From an uncultured Clostridium sp. (lineage in GTDB: Bacteria > Bacillota > Clostridia > Clostridiales > Clostridiaceae), in the NCBI GenBank assembly GCA_934777095.1, contig CAKVNP010000055.1, forward strand, positions 1-9,763: a stretch of DNA of 9,763 nt, read 5' to 3'. The position numbers were made by a program, and so were the translations under genes. The stretch's first letter is position 1. Each line of letters opens with the position of its first letter. The notes beneath the pieces were generated by a model, which did no database searches, had not been told where the DNA came from, and saw only the letters and a program-made list of their open reading frames with translations. Shown here piece after piece: positions 1 to 7,108 of the stretch.

Positions 1-651
1 AGGTAACATTAATCCCATTACTAAGAAACTCATATTAGCAACACTATGTTCAAAGCCAGTTGTAATAAATGCATATAAACACCAGAATATCATTAATATT
101 TTAGCTGTTTCTTCTTTTAATTTGTAGCACATCCAAGTAGCTAAGCAAACTAATACATTACATAGTAATGCTCTGAAGAATAATTGTCCACCTGGAGTAT
201 TCATCTTAATAGCTACCTGCTCAACCATGAATTCTCCAACATAAGAATTAGCTTCTGCTAAACCAGTCTGGATATATAAGAATGCTCCAACTACACCACC
301 TAAAGCATTACCAATCCATACTGCTGCCCAAATCTTAACAGCATCTAACCAAGTAACCTTTTTTTCAAGAGCACCAACAGTCATGATCATTGCATTACTT
401 GTGAATAAATCTCCACCAGCCATAAATACTAAGCTTAGTGCAACACCAAATGATAATCCCATTACGATTTTGTATGCGCCCATATCAGCATGATGCATAA
501 TTCCACCAATAGTATAAATTAACATCATTCCTAAACTTACAAAGAAGCTTCCTAGCATAGCAGATGTTATGTATTTGGCAATACTTTTATTAAACAAACC
601 AATTTTCACTTCTGCTGAATGTGATAAGTTATCAATTTCTTTTCTGTACAT
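1..651 (-). CDS. Formate/nitrite transporter (FNT) family channel, 3'-truncated by window edge
   Basis: This reading frame is open from an ATG at 651 to the window edge and gives 217 residues; FNT proteins are usually about 250-280 residues, so the last one or two helices are missing. FNT proteins are pentameric inner-membrane channels for small monovalent anions such as formate, nitrite or hydrosulfide. Family signs seen are GGDLFTSN at residues 79-86 (family form G-E-L-F-T-G-N), NVLVCLATWM at 165-174, and GFEHSVANM at 199-207, which holds the conserved pore histidine H202. Several long hydrophobic helices lie between roughly residues 28 and 215. The start is supported by GGAGG ten bases upstream and by a good sigma-A-type promoter. 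Asp81 and Ser85 differ from the common Glu and Gly in the first motif. The substrate cannot be decided here; no pfl, nitrite reductase or sulfite reductase gene is visible next to it. The family call is firm, the substrate open. Confidence 0.93.
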   Translation of the reverse strand, partial: MYRKEIDNLSHSAEVKIGLFNKSIAKYITSAMLGSFFVSLGMMLIYTIGGIMHHADMGAYKIVMGLSFGVALSLVFMAGGDLFTSNAMIMTVGALEKKVTWLDAVKIWAAVWIGNALGGVVGAFLYIQTGLAEANSYVGEFMVEQVAIKMNTPGGQLFFRALLCNVLVCLATWMCYKLKEETAKILMIFWCLYAFITTGFEHSVANMSFLVMGLMLP

Positions 652-719
652 TACTTACAGACCTCCATTACTTTTAATTACATTTTTGTTATTCATTATT
701 TTAAATTTTCAACTCTAAT

Positions 720-748
720 ATAATACAACTTTTTAAACATTTTGTAAA
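720..748 (-). promoter_or_regulatory. Sigma-A-type promoter of the FNT gene
   Basis: On the minus strand a -35 box TTTACA (748-743) and a -10 box TATTAT (725-720) are separated by exactly 17 bases. This lies about 70 bases upstream of the FNT start codon and its GGAGG ribosome-binding site. Each box differs from the TTGACA/TATAAT consensus at one position. No clear operator was recognised around it. The prediction rests on sequence only. Confidence 0.6.
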
Positions 749-792
749 TTGTCAGAAAACTTAAAATTTAGTCCTCTTTTGTAAAACTTTCT

Positions 793-1156
793 CTAAATCT
801 TATCTGCTATTTCATCAAATATTTTATTATCATAATAACCGATACTATGAACCATATTTAATATTGAAGCTAAAATAAATACATTTCCTCTTGATATTTT
901 TAGTATTTTACCAATTGGCCCTTGATTAATTTTTATATACTGTATCTTTTCATACTGCATATATTTAGTTCTCTTTCTTACTATCCCATTAGATATAGCT
1001 AAATATTTTTCTCCTAAATCCAATCCTGCATTCAGATATCTCATAATAAAAATAAATATTAATTATTTCCACATTTCTTCTTTTAAATAAACGCCCTATT
1101 AATGGTTCATCTATCACTACTGCATTTATCTTATCTACTGGAATGTGAATTTTCTG
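793..1156 (-). pseudogene. Remnant of a YdbT-like bacterial PH-domain (bPH_2) membrane protein
   Basis: Two pieces of a bPH_2 protein lie in different frames. The upstream piece (about 1156 to 1045) reads HIPVDKINAVVIDEPLIGR followed by LFKRRNVEIINIY, which matches the usual core of a bPH_2 domain, but it continues into a stop just after the junction. The downstream piece (1044 to 793, 83 codons) carries another bPH_2 core, with LDLGEKYLAISNGIVRKRT and then YEKIQYIKINQGPIGKI. In YdbT-type proteins (about 450-500 residues, several PH-like repeats and N-terminal membrane helices) these two cores are separated by a linker of some tens of residues, which is absent here. The upstream piece is also preceded by an in-frame stop at 1159-1157, and no N-terminal half exists. 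I saw no ribosome-binding site for the ATG at 1044. I infer a 5'-deleted, internally deleted and frameshifted gene. Family assignment is from memory of the motif pattern. Confidence 0.65.
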
Positions 1157-1166
1157 TTAACACCAC

Positions 1167-1196
1167 AAAAAAGAGCAGCTTATTTCTAAACTGCTC
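1167..1196 (-). terminator. Rho-independent terminator of the amylase gene
   Basis: In the minus-strand transcript, GAGCAGTTTA and TAAGCTGCTC form a 10-bp stem (one G-U pair) closed by a GAAA tetraloop and followed at once by six U residues. It starts eight bases after the amylase stop codon, so it should end that transcript. The YdbT-like remnant begins directly beyond it. Confidence 0.9.
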
Positions 1197-1203
1197 CTTC
1201 TTA

Positions 1204-3726
1204 CTATTTTAAATAAGCTCCATCCTCGCCTATTTTTCCTGGTGCTGCATTATTTGGAAGGCTTAAAACATATATTCTCATATTACCTTTTCCACAGCTG
1301 TCTATTGATAATGTTCCATTAGTAACATTCTTTACGTCGCCAGTAATTGCATCAACATATTTTCCATTTGGAATTCCTGTAAAAGTAGCTCCCTCTGTTA
1401 TTGATACTAAAACAAAACTGTCTACTCCTTCTGAAGCATTTGTATATCTTCTCTTAAATGCTATATTTCCTGAAACTCCTTCAGTAGAATACTGTCCTTT
1501 TCTAAGTGCAGGAATATTTTTTCTTATTAAGTTTAATCTTTGGATATGCTTAGCTAATGGATAATTTAATGTCTCTGCCATAGTTCCTGTTGCTGAATCA
1601 TATTCTGCAAAATCTGTTACATTAACAGTACCTTCAATATTATCTCCGAAGTATGCTCTACCTGTTTCGCTTAATGGCATAGTTGGCCCTTTATCTATTG
1701 GTTTTCCACTTTGGAATTCTATTTCACTTCCATAATATAAACATGGAATTCCACGGAAGGTAAACATTAAATTTAAGTTTTCTGCCCAAGCATCTGTTCC
1801 ACCATTATAACGAACTGTCTGACATTCATCTGGTGCATAGTCATGTGAATCAACATATACAACATTCATAGTAGAATCATTAAAATATTTATCTTCTCCT
1901 AATGCTGTATTAAATGCACTTGTTGCATTTATAAAGCTCCAATGCATTTGAAAATCTATACTTTCTAATCCTGAACTCTTTGAACGATCAGGTGTATGAT
2001 ATTCATTTCCTATTAAGAATGCATTATTACTAGTTGGTTGTTCTGAAGTATTCATGTTGGCATAATAGTGTTCTTCTACTAATTCCTGATTAGCTGCCTG
2101 GTCAGTGCTGCTCCATTTATTTATCCAGCTTGAATCATCTGCCCAAGTATAGAAAGGTGTTGAAATCGGTGGAGCATCTCTATACCAAACATCGTGTCCC
2201 TTAGTACATACTTCACCAAACATAAAGAAGTCATCTCCACCTGCTTCTTTAAATTTAGGTAAGAATACTGAGTTTAATGTTAATCTTGAAATATGTTTTG
2301 TAGTATCAACACGGAATCCATCTACTCCCATATTAATATATTTTGTATAGCAATCAGTTAGATAATTATATACCGTTGGATTTTCTGTGTTTAAGTCAAA
2401 ACAATCATCTGCTATAGTCTTATTTTGTGCTGAAAAATTATCGTAATCTCCACCACCACAGAATCCATTATGATGATATATATTATCAGGATCTCCTGTT
2501 CCATTCATTACTACTTTATTTCTATTAGTGTATACATCGTCATTGATTTGTAATAAATTCTTTTCACCCCAATTACAAGTGTGGTTGAAAACTACATCTT
2601 GTATTATTTTTATTCCTTTAGAGTGACAAGCATCAATTAAATCCTGATATGTTGCTCCATCAGATTCATACCTTGAATCAACAGTGCTAAAATCATATGC
2701 GTGATAACCATGATAATCATATCCACTATCATTAGTTACAACTGGAGTAATCCATATAGCTGTGAATCCTAAAGCTTTAATATAATCTAACTTTTCTATT
2801 AATCCTTTAAAATCACCTCTCCATGATGGATCTGATTCTGAATTTCCAGCTTTATCATCTTCTGAAGTTCTATAATTATTGCTTGAATCTCCATCATAGA
2901 ATCTAGTAGTAATTACAAAGTAAATTGTTTCATCTCTAAAATCAGTTCTTGTTCCTGGATTAACATTTCCATCATCTGTGGTTCCTCCTGTAGTTCCACC
3001 GGTAGACCCTCCGCCTCCAGTTTCAGTAGTTGGTTTGCTATCATACCAAGTATTATCTTTATACCACCATTCACCTGAACTTCTAGATAAATCTGGTGTC
3101 TGCTGTCCATTGCCATTATTAAATATGATATTAGAGGTAGCTGTCTCTTCTAATTCATATGAATACCAGTTATCTCCTTCTGCAGTCATTTGATCTCCTG
3201 GCCAAGTATTTTTTAAGCCATTAGGTGTTGTCCCCCAATAATATAGATATGACTGTCCCCATGAACTATAATAATGAAGTTTTATGGAATCGTTTCCATT
3301 TTCATCATCATTATTTCCATCATCAAAAGGATTAACCAAAGTATATGATCCATCACTCTTAACCCAAATATCATTTGTTGTAATAAAATCGTTACCATTA
3401 TTGCTTAATTTATTATTCCAAGTTCCATCATTAAATAGGAATTGGATTTTTTCAGAGTTAATTGTCTTCTTATACCAATTGTCTCTATATAATTCAAGGT
3501 CTCCTGGCGCTGTTTTTAATGTAGTAGTATCCCATGATGAAGTACTTAGATCTGAATCATACCATATCCAGATTGAACCCCAATTACTAGGTTTTTCAAC
3601 ATAAATGTTTATCTCCTTGGAAGCTGCATATGATTTTTGAGGAACATTGGTTCCCATAAATATTGATGTAAATAGTAAAATAAAGCTTATCATTAGTGCA
3701 ATTCTTTTTTTAAAGCATATCTTCAC
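1204..3726 (-). CDS. Secreted alpha-amylase, GH13, with two N-terminal CBM26-like starch-binding modules
   Basis: The 840-residue product should hydrolyse alpha-1,4-glucosidic bonds in extracellular starch. Residues 1-34 are a Sec signal peptide: a Lys/Arg-rich start, a hydrophobic core, and probable cleavage after SYA. Residues 38-134 and 147-232 are Trp/Tyr-rich modules resembling CBM26 starch-binding domains, followed by a Gly/Thr linker (236-258). The GH13 barrel begins near 262 (ETIYFVITTRFYDGD). Its conserved regions are DVVFNH (377-382), GFRVDTTKH with nucleophile D474, FMFGEV with acid/base E505, and VDSHD with stabiliser D629, so all three catalytic acids are present. A beta-rich C-terminal domain runs from about 745. 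The start codon is GTG at 3726; AGGGGG seven bases upstream supports it. The gene is monocistronic with its own terminator. Subfamily and exact product profile are not resolved; pullulanase or neopullulanase activity is less likely but not excluded. Confidence 0.95.
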   Translation of the reverse strand: MKICFKKRIALMISFILLFTSIFMGTNVPQKSYAASKEINIYVEKPSNWGSIWIWYDSDLSTSSWDTTTLKTAPGDLELYRDNWYKKTINSEKIQFLFNDGTWNNKLSNNGNDFITTNDIWVKSDGSYTLVNPFDDGNNDDENGNDSIKLHYYSSWGQSYLYYWGTTPNGLKNTWPGDQMTAEGDNWYSYELEETATSNIIFNNGNGQQTPDLSRSSGEWWYKDNTWYDSKPTTETGGGGSTGGTTGGTTDDGNVNPGTRTDFRDETIYFVITTRFYDGDSSNNYRTSEDDKAGNSESDPSWRGDFKGLIEKLDYIKALGFTAIWITPVVTNDSGYDYHGYHAYDFSTVDSRYESDGATYQDLIDACHSKGIKIIQDVVFNHTCNWGEKNLLQINDDVYTNRNKVVMNGTGDPDNIYHHNGFCGGGDYDNFSAQNKTIADDCFDLNTENPTVYNYLTDCYTKYINMGVDGFRVDTTKHISRLTLNSVFLPKFKEAGGDDFFMFGEVCTKGHDVWYRDAPPISTPFYTWADDSSWINKWSSTDQAANQELVEEHYYANMNTSEQPTSNNAFLIGNEYHTPDRSKSSGLESIDFQMHWSFINATSAFNTALGEDKYFNDSTMNVVYVDSHDYAPDECQTVRYNGGTDAWAENLNLMFTFRGIPCLYYGSEIEFQSGKPIDKGPTMPLSETGRAYFGDNIEGTVNVTDFAEYDSATGTMAETLNYPLAKHIQRLNLIRKNIPALRKGQYSTEGVSGNIAFKRRYTNASEGVDSFVLVSITEGATFTGIPNGKYVDAITGDVKNVTNGTLSIDSCGKGNMRIYVLSLPNNAAPGKIGEDGAYLK

Positions 3727-3774
3727 CCTAAATCCCCCTAAATATTAAAAATAAATTATTGATTATGCCTCTCT

Positions 3775-3802
3775 TTTATAACAATTACATCATTAGTATC
3801 AG
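3775..3802 (-). promoter_or_regulatory. Candidate amylase promoter overlapped by a degenerate cre-like site
   Basis: On the minus strand CTGATA (3802-3797) and TATAAA (3780-3775) are 16 bases apart, about 50 bases before the GTG start. The -35 box matches the consensus at only four of six positions. The 14-mer TGTAATTGTTATAA (3789-3776) overlaps the -10 box and resembles the CcpA operator TGTAANCGNTNNCA, but it lacks the central C and the C near the 3' end. Catabolite repression of amylase genes through such sites is well known in Firmicutes; here it is only a suggestion. Confidence 0.3.
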
Positions 3803-3847
3803 CTGGCTCCTCCCCTCATTAATAAAATACAATTAATTAAGATATTC

Positions 3848-3864
3848 TATTTTGTAACAAAATA
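3848..3864. promoter_or_regulatory. 17-base palindrome upstream of amylase, operator-like
   Basis: TATTTTGTAACAAAATA is a perfect inverted repeat of 8 bases on each side of one central base. A further pair, GATAT (3841-3845) and ATATC (3862-3866), overlaps it and could extend the symmetry with a bulge. It sits in the gap between the terminator of the membrane-protein gene and the amylase promoter region. There is no T-run after it, so it is not a typical terminator. It could be a regulator-binding site for the amylase gene; no regulator is encoded in the window. Confidence 0.3.
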
Positions 3865-3876
3865 TCCTTTTAAATA

Positions 3877-3912
3877 TAAAAAAAACTACTAAAGTTTTTA
3901 CTTTAGTAGTTT
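3877..3912 (-). terminator. Rho-independent terminator of the four-helix membrane protein gene
   Basis: A perfect 12-bp inverted repeat, AAACTACTAAAG (3883-3894) and CTTTAGTAGTTT (3901-3912), encloses a 6-base loop. In the minus-strand transcript it is followed by an uninterrupted run of U. It lies about 90 bases beyond the stop codon of the 160-residue gene. The other side has AAATA rather than a T-run, so it looks one-directional. Confidence 0.85.
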
Positions 3913-4000
3913 AAATATCTATTTTACTTGTAATTGTAAGCTTTTACCATCTACATGCATTTATTTCTAAGATAATTATTGCTGCTTTTAATTTAAGCCA

Positions 4001-4483
4001 TTATGCCATTGTTGCTGCAACATATGTGTTTGTTAAATATGAAGCTACTCCACCAGCTATTGAATAAAGTATACCCTTAGATATCATAGCGCTTGTTAAG
4101 CTCATAACACCACAATCAAATATAGCTAAATTGATAGCTAAGCATGCCATTGTAACGAAGAAAGTAACTGCCGAAACTTTACAAGCAACAACACCTCTCT
4201 TTGTTCCTAATAATGCTGCAATATGTCCGTTATTTGAAGATGTATCGATATCTTTCTTAACAATATCTTTCTTAGTTAGTGGTATAACAATATAGAATAA
4301 TAATGCTCCTAAAAGAACAGAAGTTAAAGCTATATCAAATATGAATTCAGTACCGGTGAATTCTGTAGCTGACTTGTTTAATAGGTAGAATATATATCCA
4401 TTAACAATACCGTTTACAATTCCATTACTAACTATAGCCTTTTCCATAAGATACTTTTTCCAATTTACAACTTTTTTACTCAT
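4001..4483 (-). CDS. Unrecognised 160-residue membrane protein with four predicted helices
   Basis: I do not recognise this family. The product has a short Lys-rich N-terminus and four hydrophobic segments at about residues 15-36, 48-70, 98-122 and 134-156. A charged loop (KKDIVKKDID and following, about 71-96) separates the two pairs. Helix 1 contains the tandem repeat GIVNGIVNG, and helix 4 is also rich in small residues (GILYSIAGGVASYL), a pattern common in packed or oligomeric membrane helices. By the positive-inside rule the loop and the N-terminus are probably cytoplasmic. The ATG at 4483 has GGGGG seven bases upstream, a candidate promoter and its own terminator, so it is probably a real single-gene unit. 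It shares no sign of function with the tetrapyrrole genes or the amylase. It could be a small transporter subunit or integral membrane protein of unknown role. Confidence 0.8.
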   Translation of the reverse strand: MSKKVVNWKKYLMEKAIVSNGIVNGIVNGYIFYLLNKSATEFTGTEFIFDIALTSVLLGALLFYIVIPLTKKDIVKKDIDTSSNNGHIAALLGTKRGVVACKVSAVTFFVTMACLAINLAIFDCGVMSLTSAMISKGILYSIAGGVASYLTNTYVAATMA

Positions 4484-4520
4484 TATATATCCCCCATTTT
4501 TTTACTTAATTACATGACGT

Positions 4521-4549
4521 ATATAATACTGCTATACACCATTAATCAA
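4521..4549 (-). promoter_or_regulatory. Candidate promoter of the four-helix membrane protein gene
   Basis: On the minus strand TTGATT (4549-4544) and TTATAT (4526-4521) are 17 bases apart, roughly 40 bases before the ATG and its GGGGG site. The region is so AT-rich that alternative pairings are possible (for example TATTAT with a 15-base spacer). Just upstream, TACATGAATGTA around 4561-4573 is a short inverted repeat that could be a binding site. Confidence 0.35.
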
Positions 4550-4781
4550 TTTTTTCTTATATACATTCATGTAAAATAACGGCATATAACTTCTACCTAT
4601 TTTTTATATTAATGTATATTGTTTTTTGTCAAAGAGCAATATAACACAGTTTCAGCTGCCATTCAACGCTTTTGACTATTCCTTCAATTGACTTATTATT
4701 GAGTAAATTTGAGTAAAATTGAATGAATATTTATGGTAATTTTTATACATATATTTACTAAATATCTCCTATTATTTTAAC

Positions 4782-4837
4782 AAAAAAGACTAATCTGCAA
4801 CTTATTATTAAAAAAATAAATTTAGCAGCTTAGTCTT
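4782..4837 (-). terminator. Rho-independent terminator of the tetrapyrrole operon
   Basis: AAGACTAATCTGC (4786-4798) and GCAGCTTAGTCTT (4825-4837) pair over 13 positions with one mismatch, around a 26-base AT-rich loop. In the minus-strand transcript the stem is followed by a run of U residues. It begins 12 bases after the hemL stop codon, so it should close the operon. The loop is unusually long for an intrinsic terminator, though parts of it may pair internally. Confidence 0.75.
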
Positions 4838-4849
4838 ATTTATCATAAA

Positions 4850-6133
4850 TTATTTTTCTTTTTCAACAAACTCTTTAAATACTTCTATAAATTTATCTAT
4901 ATGTTCTTTTGTATGCTCTGATGATAGGAATAATGCTTCAAATTGCGATTGCGGTATATTAAAGCCATTTTTATTCATATGTAGGAAATATCTTTTAAAC
5001 ATTTCTAAATTACAGCTCTTTGAATCTTCAAAACTTCTTACTTCATGCTTATCTGTAAAGAATATAGTCATCATACCGCCGCATCTATTTACTACAACAT
5101 TAACCTTGCTATCTTTCACAGCTTCCTCTATACCCTTTTGAAGTCTTTCCCCCATTTCATTTATGTGGTCATATATTTCTGGTCTTTCTTTAAGAATATT
5201 TAAAGTTGCTAATCCTGCAGCCATGACTATTGGATTACCTGACATAGTACCTGCTTGGTATACTCCCCCTAATGGAGCTAGATTCTCCATTATTTCTCGT
5301 CTACCTCCATATACTCCACATGGAAGTCCACCACCCATGATTTTTGCATATGTAATTAAATCCGGTCTTACATTAAATAAAGATTGAGCCCCTTTATATG
5401 CTACTCTAAACCCACTCATAACTTCATCAAAAATTAACAGTGCACCATATTCATCACAAAGAACTCTTAATGTTTCCATAAACTCATTATCAGCTTTGAT
5501 AACCCCCATATTTCCTGCTACAGGTTCGATTATTACAGCTGCTATATCATCTCCGTAAGATTCAAATAATCCTCTTACTTGTTCACTATCATTATATATA
5601 CCAACTAAAGTATTTTTTATTGCCTCCGCTGGTACTCCTAATGATCCTGCTATCCCTTCTGTCAAGACTCCTGACCCAGCTTCTACTAAAAACCCATCAA
5701 AATGTCCATGGTAGCATCCCGCAAATTTAATTATTTTGCTCTTTCTAGTATATCCCCTAGCAAGCTTTATGGCACTCATAGTAGCTTCTGTACCTGAGTT
5801 TACCATCCTAACCATTTCAACATTATCCATCTCTTCACATAAAAACTTTGCCATTTGAAGCTCCAGCTCTGTAGGCGCTCCAAAAGCTATGGCAGATTCA
5901 GAAATTTCCCTGATGGCAGTTACAACATCATCATTGCAGTGACCTAAAAGCATAGGTCCCCAGGCTAATACAAAATCAATATATTCTTTACCTTCCTCAT
6001 CCTTGATGATTACACCTTTACCACTTTTCATTACAGGTGGATTTATCCCCATATCCTTATAAGCTCTTACTGGTGAATTTACTCCTCCAGGCATATATTT
6101 TCTTGATTCTTCAAAAATTGTATTGTTTCTCAT
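4850..6133 (-). CDS. hemL: Glutamate-1-semialdehyde 2,1-aminomutase
   Basis: This cytoplasmic PLP enzyme of the C5 pathway converts glutamate-1-semialdehyde to 5-aminolevulinate. The 427-residue length is normal for HemL. It shows the typical N-terminus ([10 protein letters not shown], 15-24), the PLP phosphate-site region [11 protein letters not shown] (112-122), the cofactor-binding FDEVMSGFR (235-243), and the Schiff-base lysine K264 in the [13 protein letters not shown] motif. The gating-loop equivalent GTMSGNP (295-301) is also present. The ATG lies 6 bases after the hemB stop codon, and the AGGAGG ribosome-binding site sits inside the last hemB codons, so translation of the two genes is probably coupled. 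It is the last gene of the operon. Other class III aminotransferases are similar, but the motifs and the hem context make this assignment secure. Confidence 0.97.
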   Translation of the reverse strand: MRNNTIFEESRKYMPGGVNSPVRAYKDMGINPPVMKSGKGVIIKDEEGKEYIDFVLAWGPMLLGHCNDDVVTAIREISESAIAFGAPTELELQMAKFLCEEMDNVEMVRMVNSGTEATMSAIKLARGYTRKSKIIKFAGCYHGHFDGFLVEAGSGVLTEGIAGSLGVPAEAIKNTLVGIYNDSEQVRGLFESYGDDIAAVIIEPVAGNMGVIKADNEFMETLRVLCDEYGALLIFDEVMSGFRVAYKGAQSLFNVRPDLITYAKIMGGGLPCGVYGGRREIMENLAPLGGVYQAGTMSGNPIVMAAGLATLNILKERPEIYDHINEMGERLQKGIEEAVKDSKVNVVVNRCGGMMTIFFTDKHEVRSFEDSKSCNLEMFKRYFLHMNKNGFNIPQSQFEALFLSSEHTKEHIDKFIEVFKEFVEKEK

Positions 6134-6139
6134 CTTAGC

Positions 6140-7108
6140 CTATTCCTCCTTAAGCCACTTTGCAGCTTCTAAAGCATAGTATGTCATTATCATCTTAGCC
6201 CCAGCTCTCTTCATAGAAAGCAGCATCTCTAAAGCAACTCTCTTTTCATCTATCAAGCCAGCTTCACCTGCATTTTTAACCATGGCATATTCGCCGCTTA
6301 CATTATACACACATAATGGTACATCATATCTATCTCTTGCTTCCCTCACTATATCCAAATATGACATAGCTGGCTTAACCATTATGATATCTGCCCCCTC
6401 ATTTATATCAGCTTCAATTTCCAGCATAGCTTCTCTTGAGTTTCCTGGGTCCATCTGATAGCCCTTTCTATCACCAAATTGAGGTGCTGAACCTGCTGCC
6501 TCTCTAAATGGTCCATAAAATCCAGAAGCATATTTTGCTGCATAACTCATTATTGGTACCATTTCAAAACCATTTTGGTCTAATACCTGCCTTATATATC
6601 CTATCCTTCCATCCATCATATCTGAAGGCGCTACCATATCAGCACCAGCTTTAGCATGGGATAATGCTATTTTAGCTAAATATTCTAAGGTTTCATCATT
6701 ATCTATCTTTTGGCCATGAAGTATACCACAATGTCCATGACAAGTATATTCACACATACATACATCAGTTATAATATATAATTCACTCCATAATTCTTTA
6801 AGCTTTCTAACAGCCTTTTGTACTATTCCATTTTCATTATAGCCTTCACTGCCTAATTCATCTTTATGATCAGGAACACCAAATATTATTACTGATTTTA
6901 CCTCTGCAGCTTTTAAGTCATCTACTAATTCATTTAGTCTATCTACTGACCAATGATAATTACCTTTTAATGAACTTATTTCCCTTTTTATATTTTCCCC
7001 TTCCACTACGAATATCGGAAGAATAAAGTCTTTAACACTTAATTCATTTTCGCGCACTAAGTCTCTTATTACTGCGTTATCCCTTAATCTTCTCCCTCTT
7101 CTAAACAT
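6140..7108 (-). CDS. hemB: Delta-aminolevulinic acid dehydratase (porphobilinogen synthase), zinc type
   Basis: The enzyme condenses two 5-aminolevulinate molecules into porphobilinogen in the cytoplasm. The 322-residue product starts with MFRRGRRLRDN, typical of HemB. The active-site metal motif DVCMCEYTCHGHCGIL (115-130) has cysteines C117, C119 and C127, which define the zinc-dependent class. The two Schiff-base lysines are K192 (AAKYASGFYGPFR) and K245 (IMVKPA). An extra cysteine, C123, stands where Ser or Thr is commoner. The start codon overlaps the last 8 bases of the cobA-hemD gene, and AAAGGAG lies about 8 bases upstream, which suggests translational coupling. It supplies the substrate of HemC, encoded two genes upstream. 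Confidence 0.97.
   Translation of the reverse strand: MFRRGRRLRDNAVIRDLVRENELSVKDFILPIFVVEGENIKREISSLKGNYHWSVDRLNELVDDLKAAEVKSVIIFGVPDHKDELGSEGYNENGIVQKAVRKLKELWSELYIITDVCMCEYTCHGHCGILHGQKIDNDETLEYLAKIALSHAKAGADMVAPSDMMDGRIGYIRQVLDQNGFEMVPIMSYAAKYASGFYGPFREAAGSAPQFGDRKGYQMDPGNSREAMLEIEADINEGADIIMVKPAMSYLDIVREARDRYDVPLCVYNVSGEYAMVKNAGEAGLIDEKRVALEMLLSMKRAGAKMIMTYYALEAAKWLKEE

Noticed and set aside
793..1044. The 83-codon ORF as a separate small gene
   Set aside because: It begins mid-protein relative to the bPH_2 family, has no ribosome-binding site, and an adjacent piece of the same family lies upstream in another frame.
2913..3116. Minus-strand 67-codon ORF inside the amylase gene
   Set aside because: It is an alternative frame of the linker and second starch-binding module, within an intact GH13 gene.
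2978..3604. Plus-strand ORFs of 71 and 106 codons inside the amylase gene
   Set aside because: They lie antisense to the starch-binding modules and linker, have no ribosome-binding site, and their proline/serine-rich sequence is the reverse of the Gly/Thr linker and low-complexity codons.
3764..3835. Plus-strand 23-codon ORF upstream of the amylase
   Set aside because: No ribosome-binding site and it overlaps the amylase promoter region; no reason to consider it coding.
3720..3880. Riboswitch or leader RNA before the amylase
   Set aside because: No known riboswitch core was recognised and no terminator/antiterminator pair lies between the promoter candidate and the GTG.
5163..5387. Plus-strand 74-codon ORF inside hemL
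   Set aside because: Antisense shadow of the well-conserved PLP-lysine region of hemL with no supporting signals.
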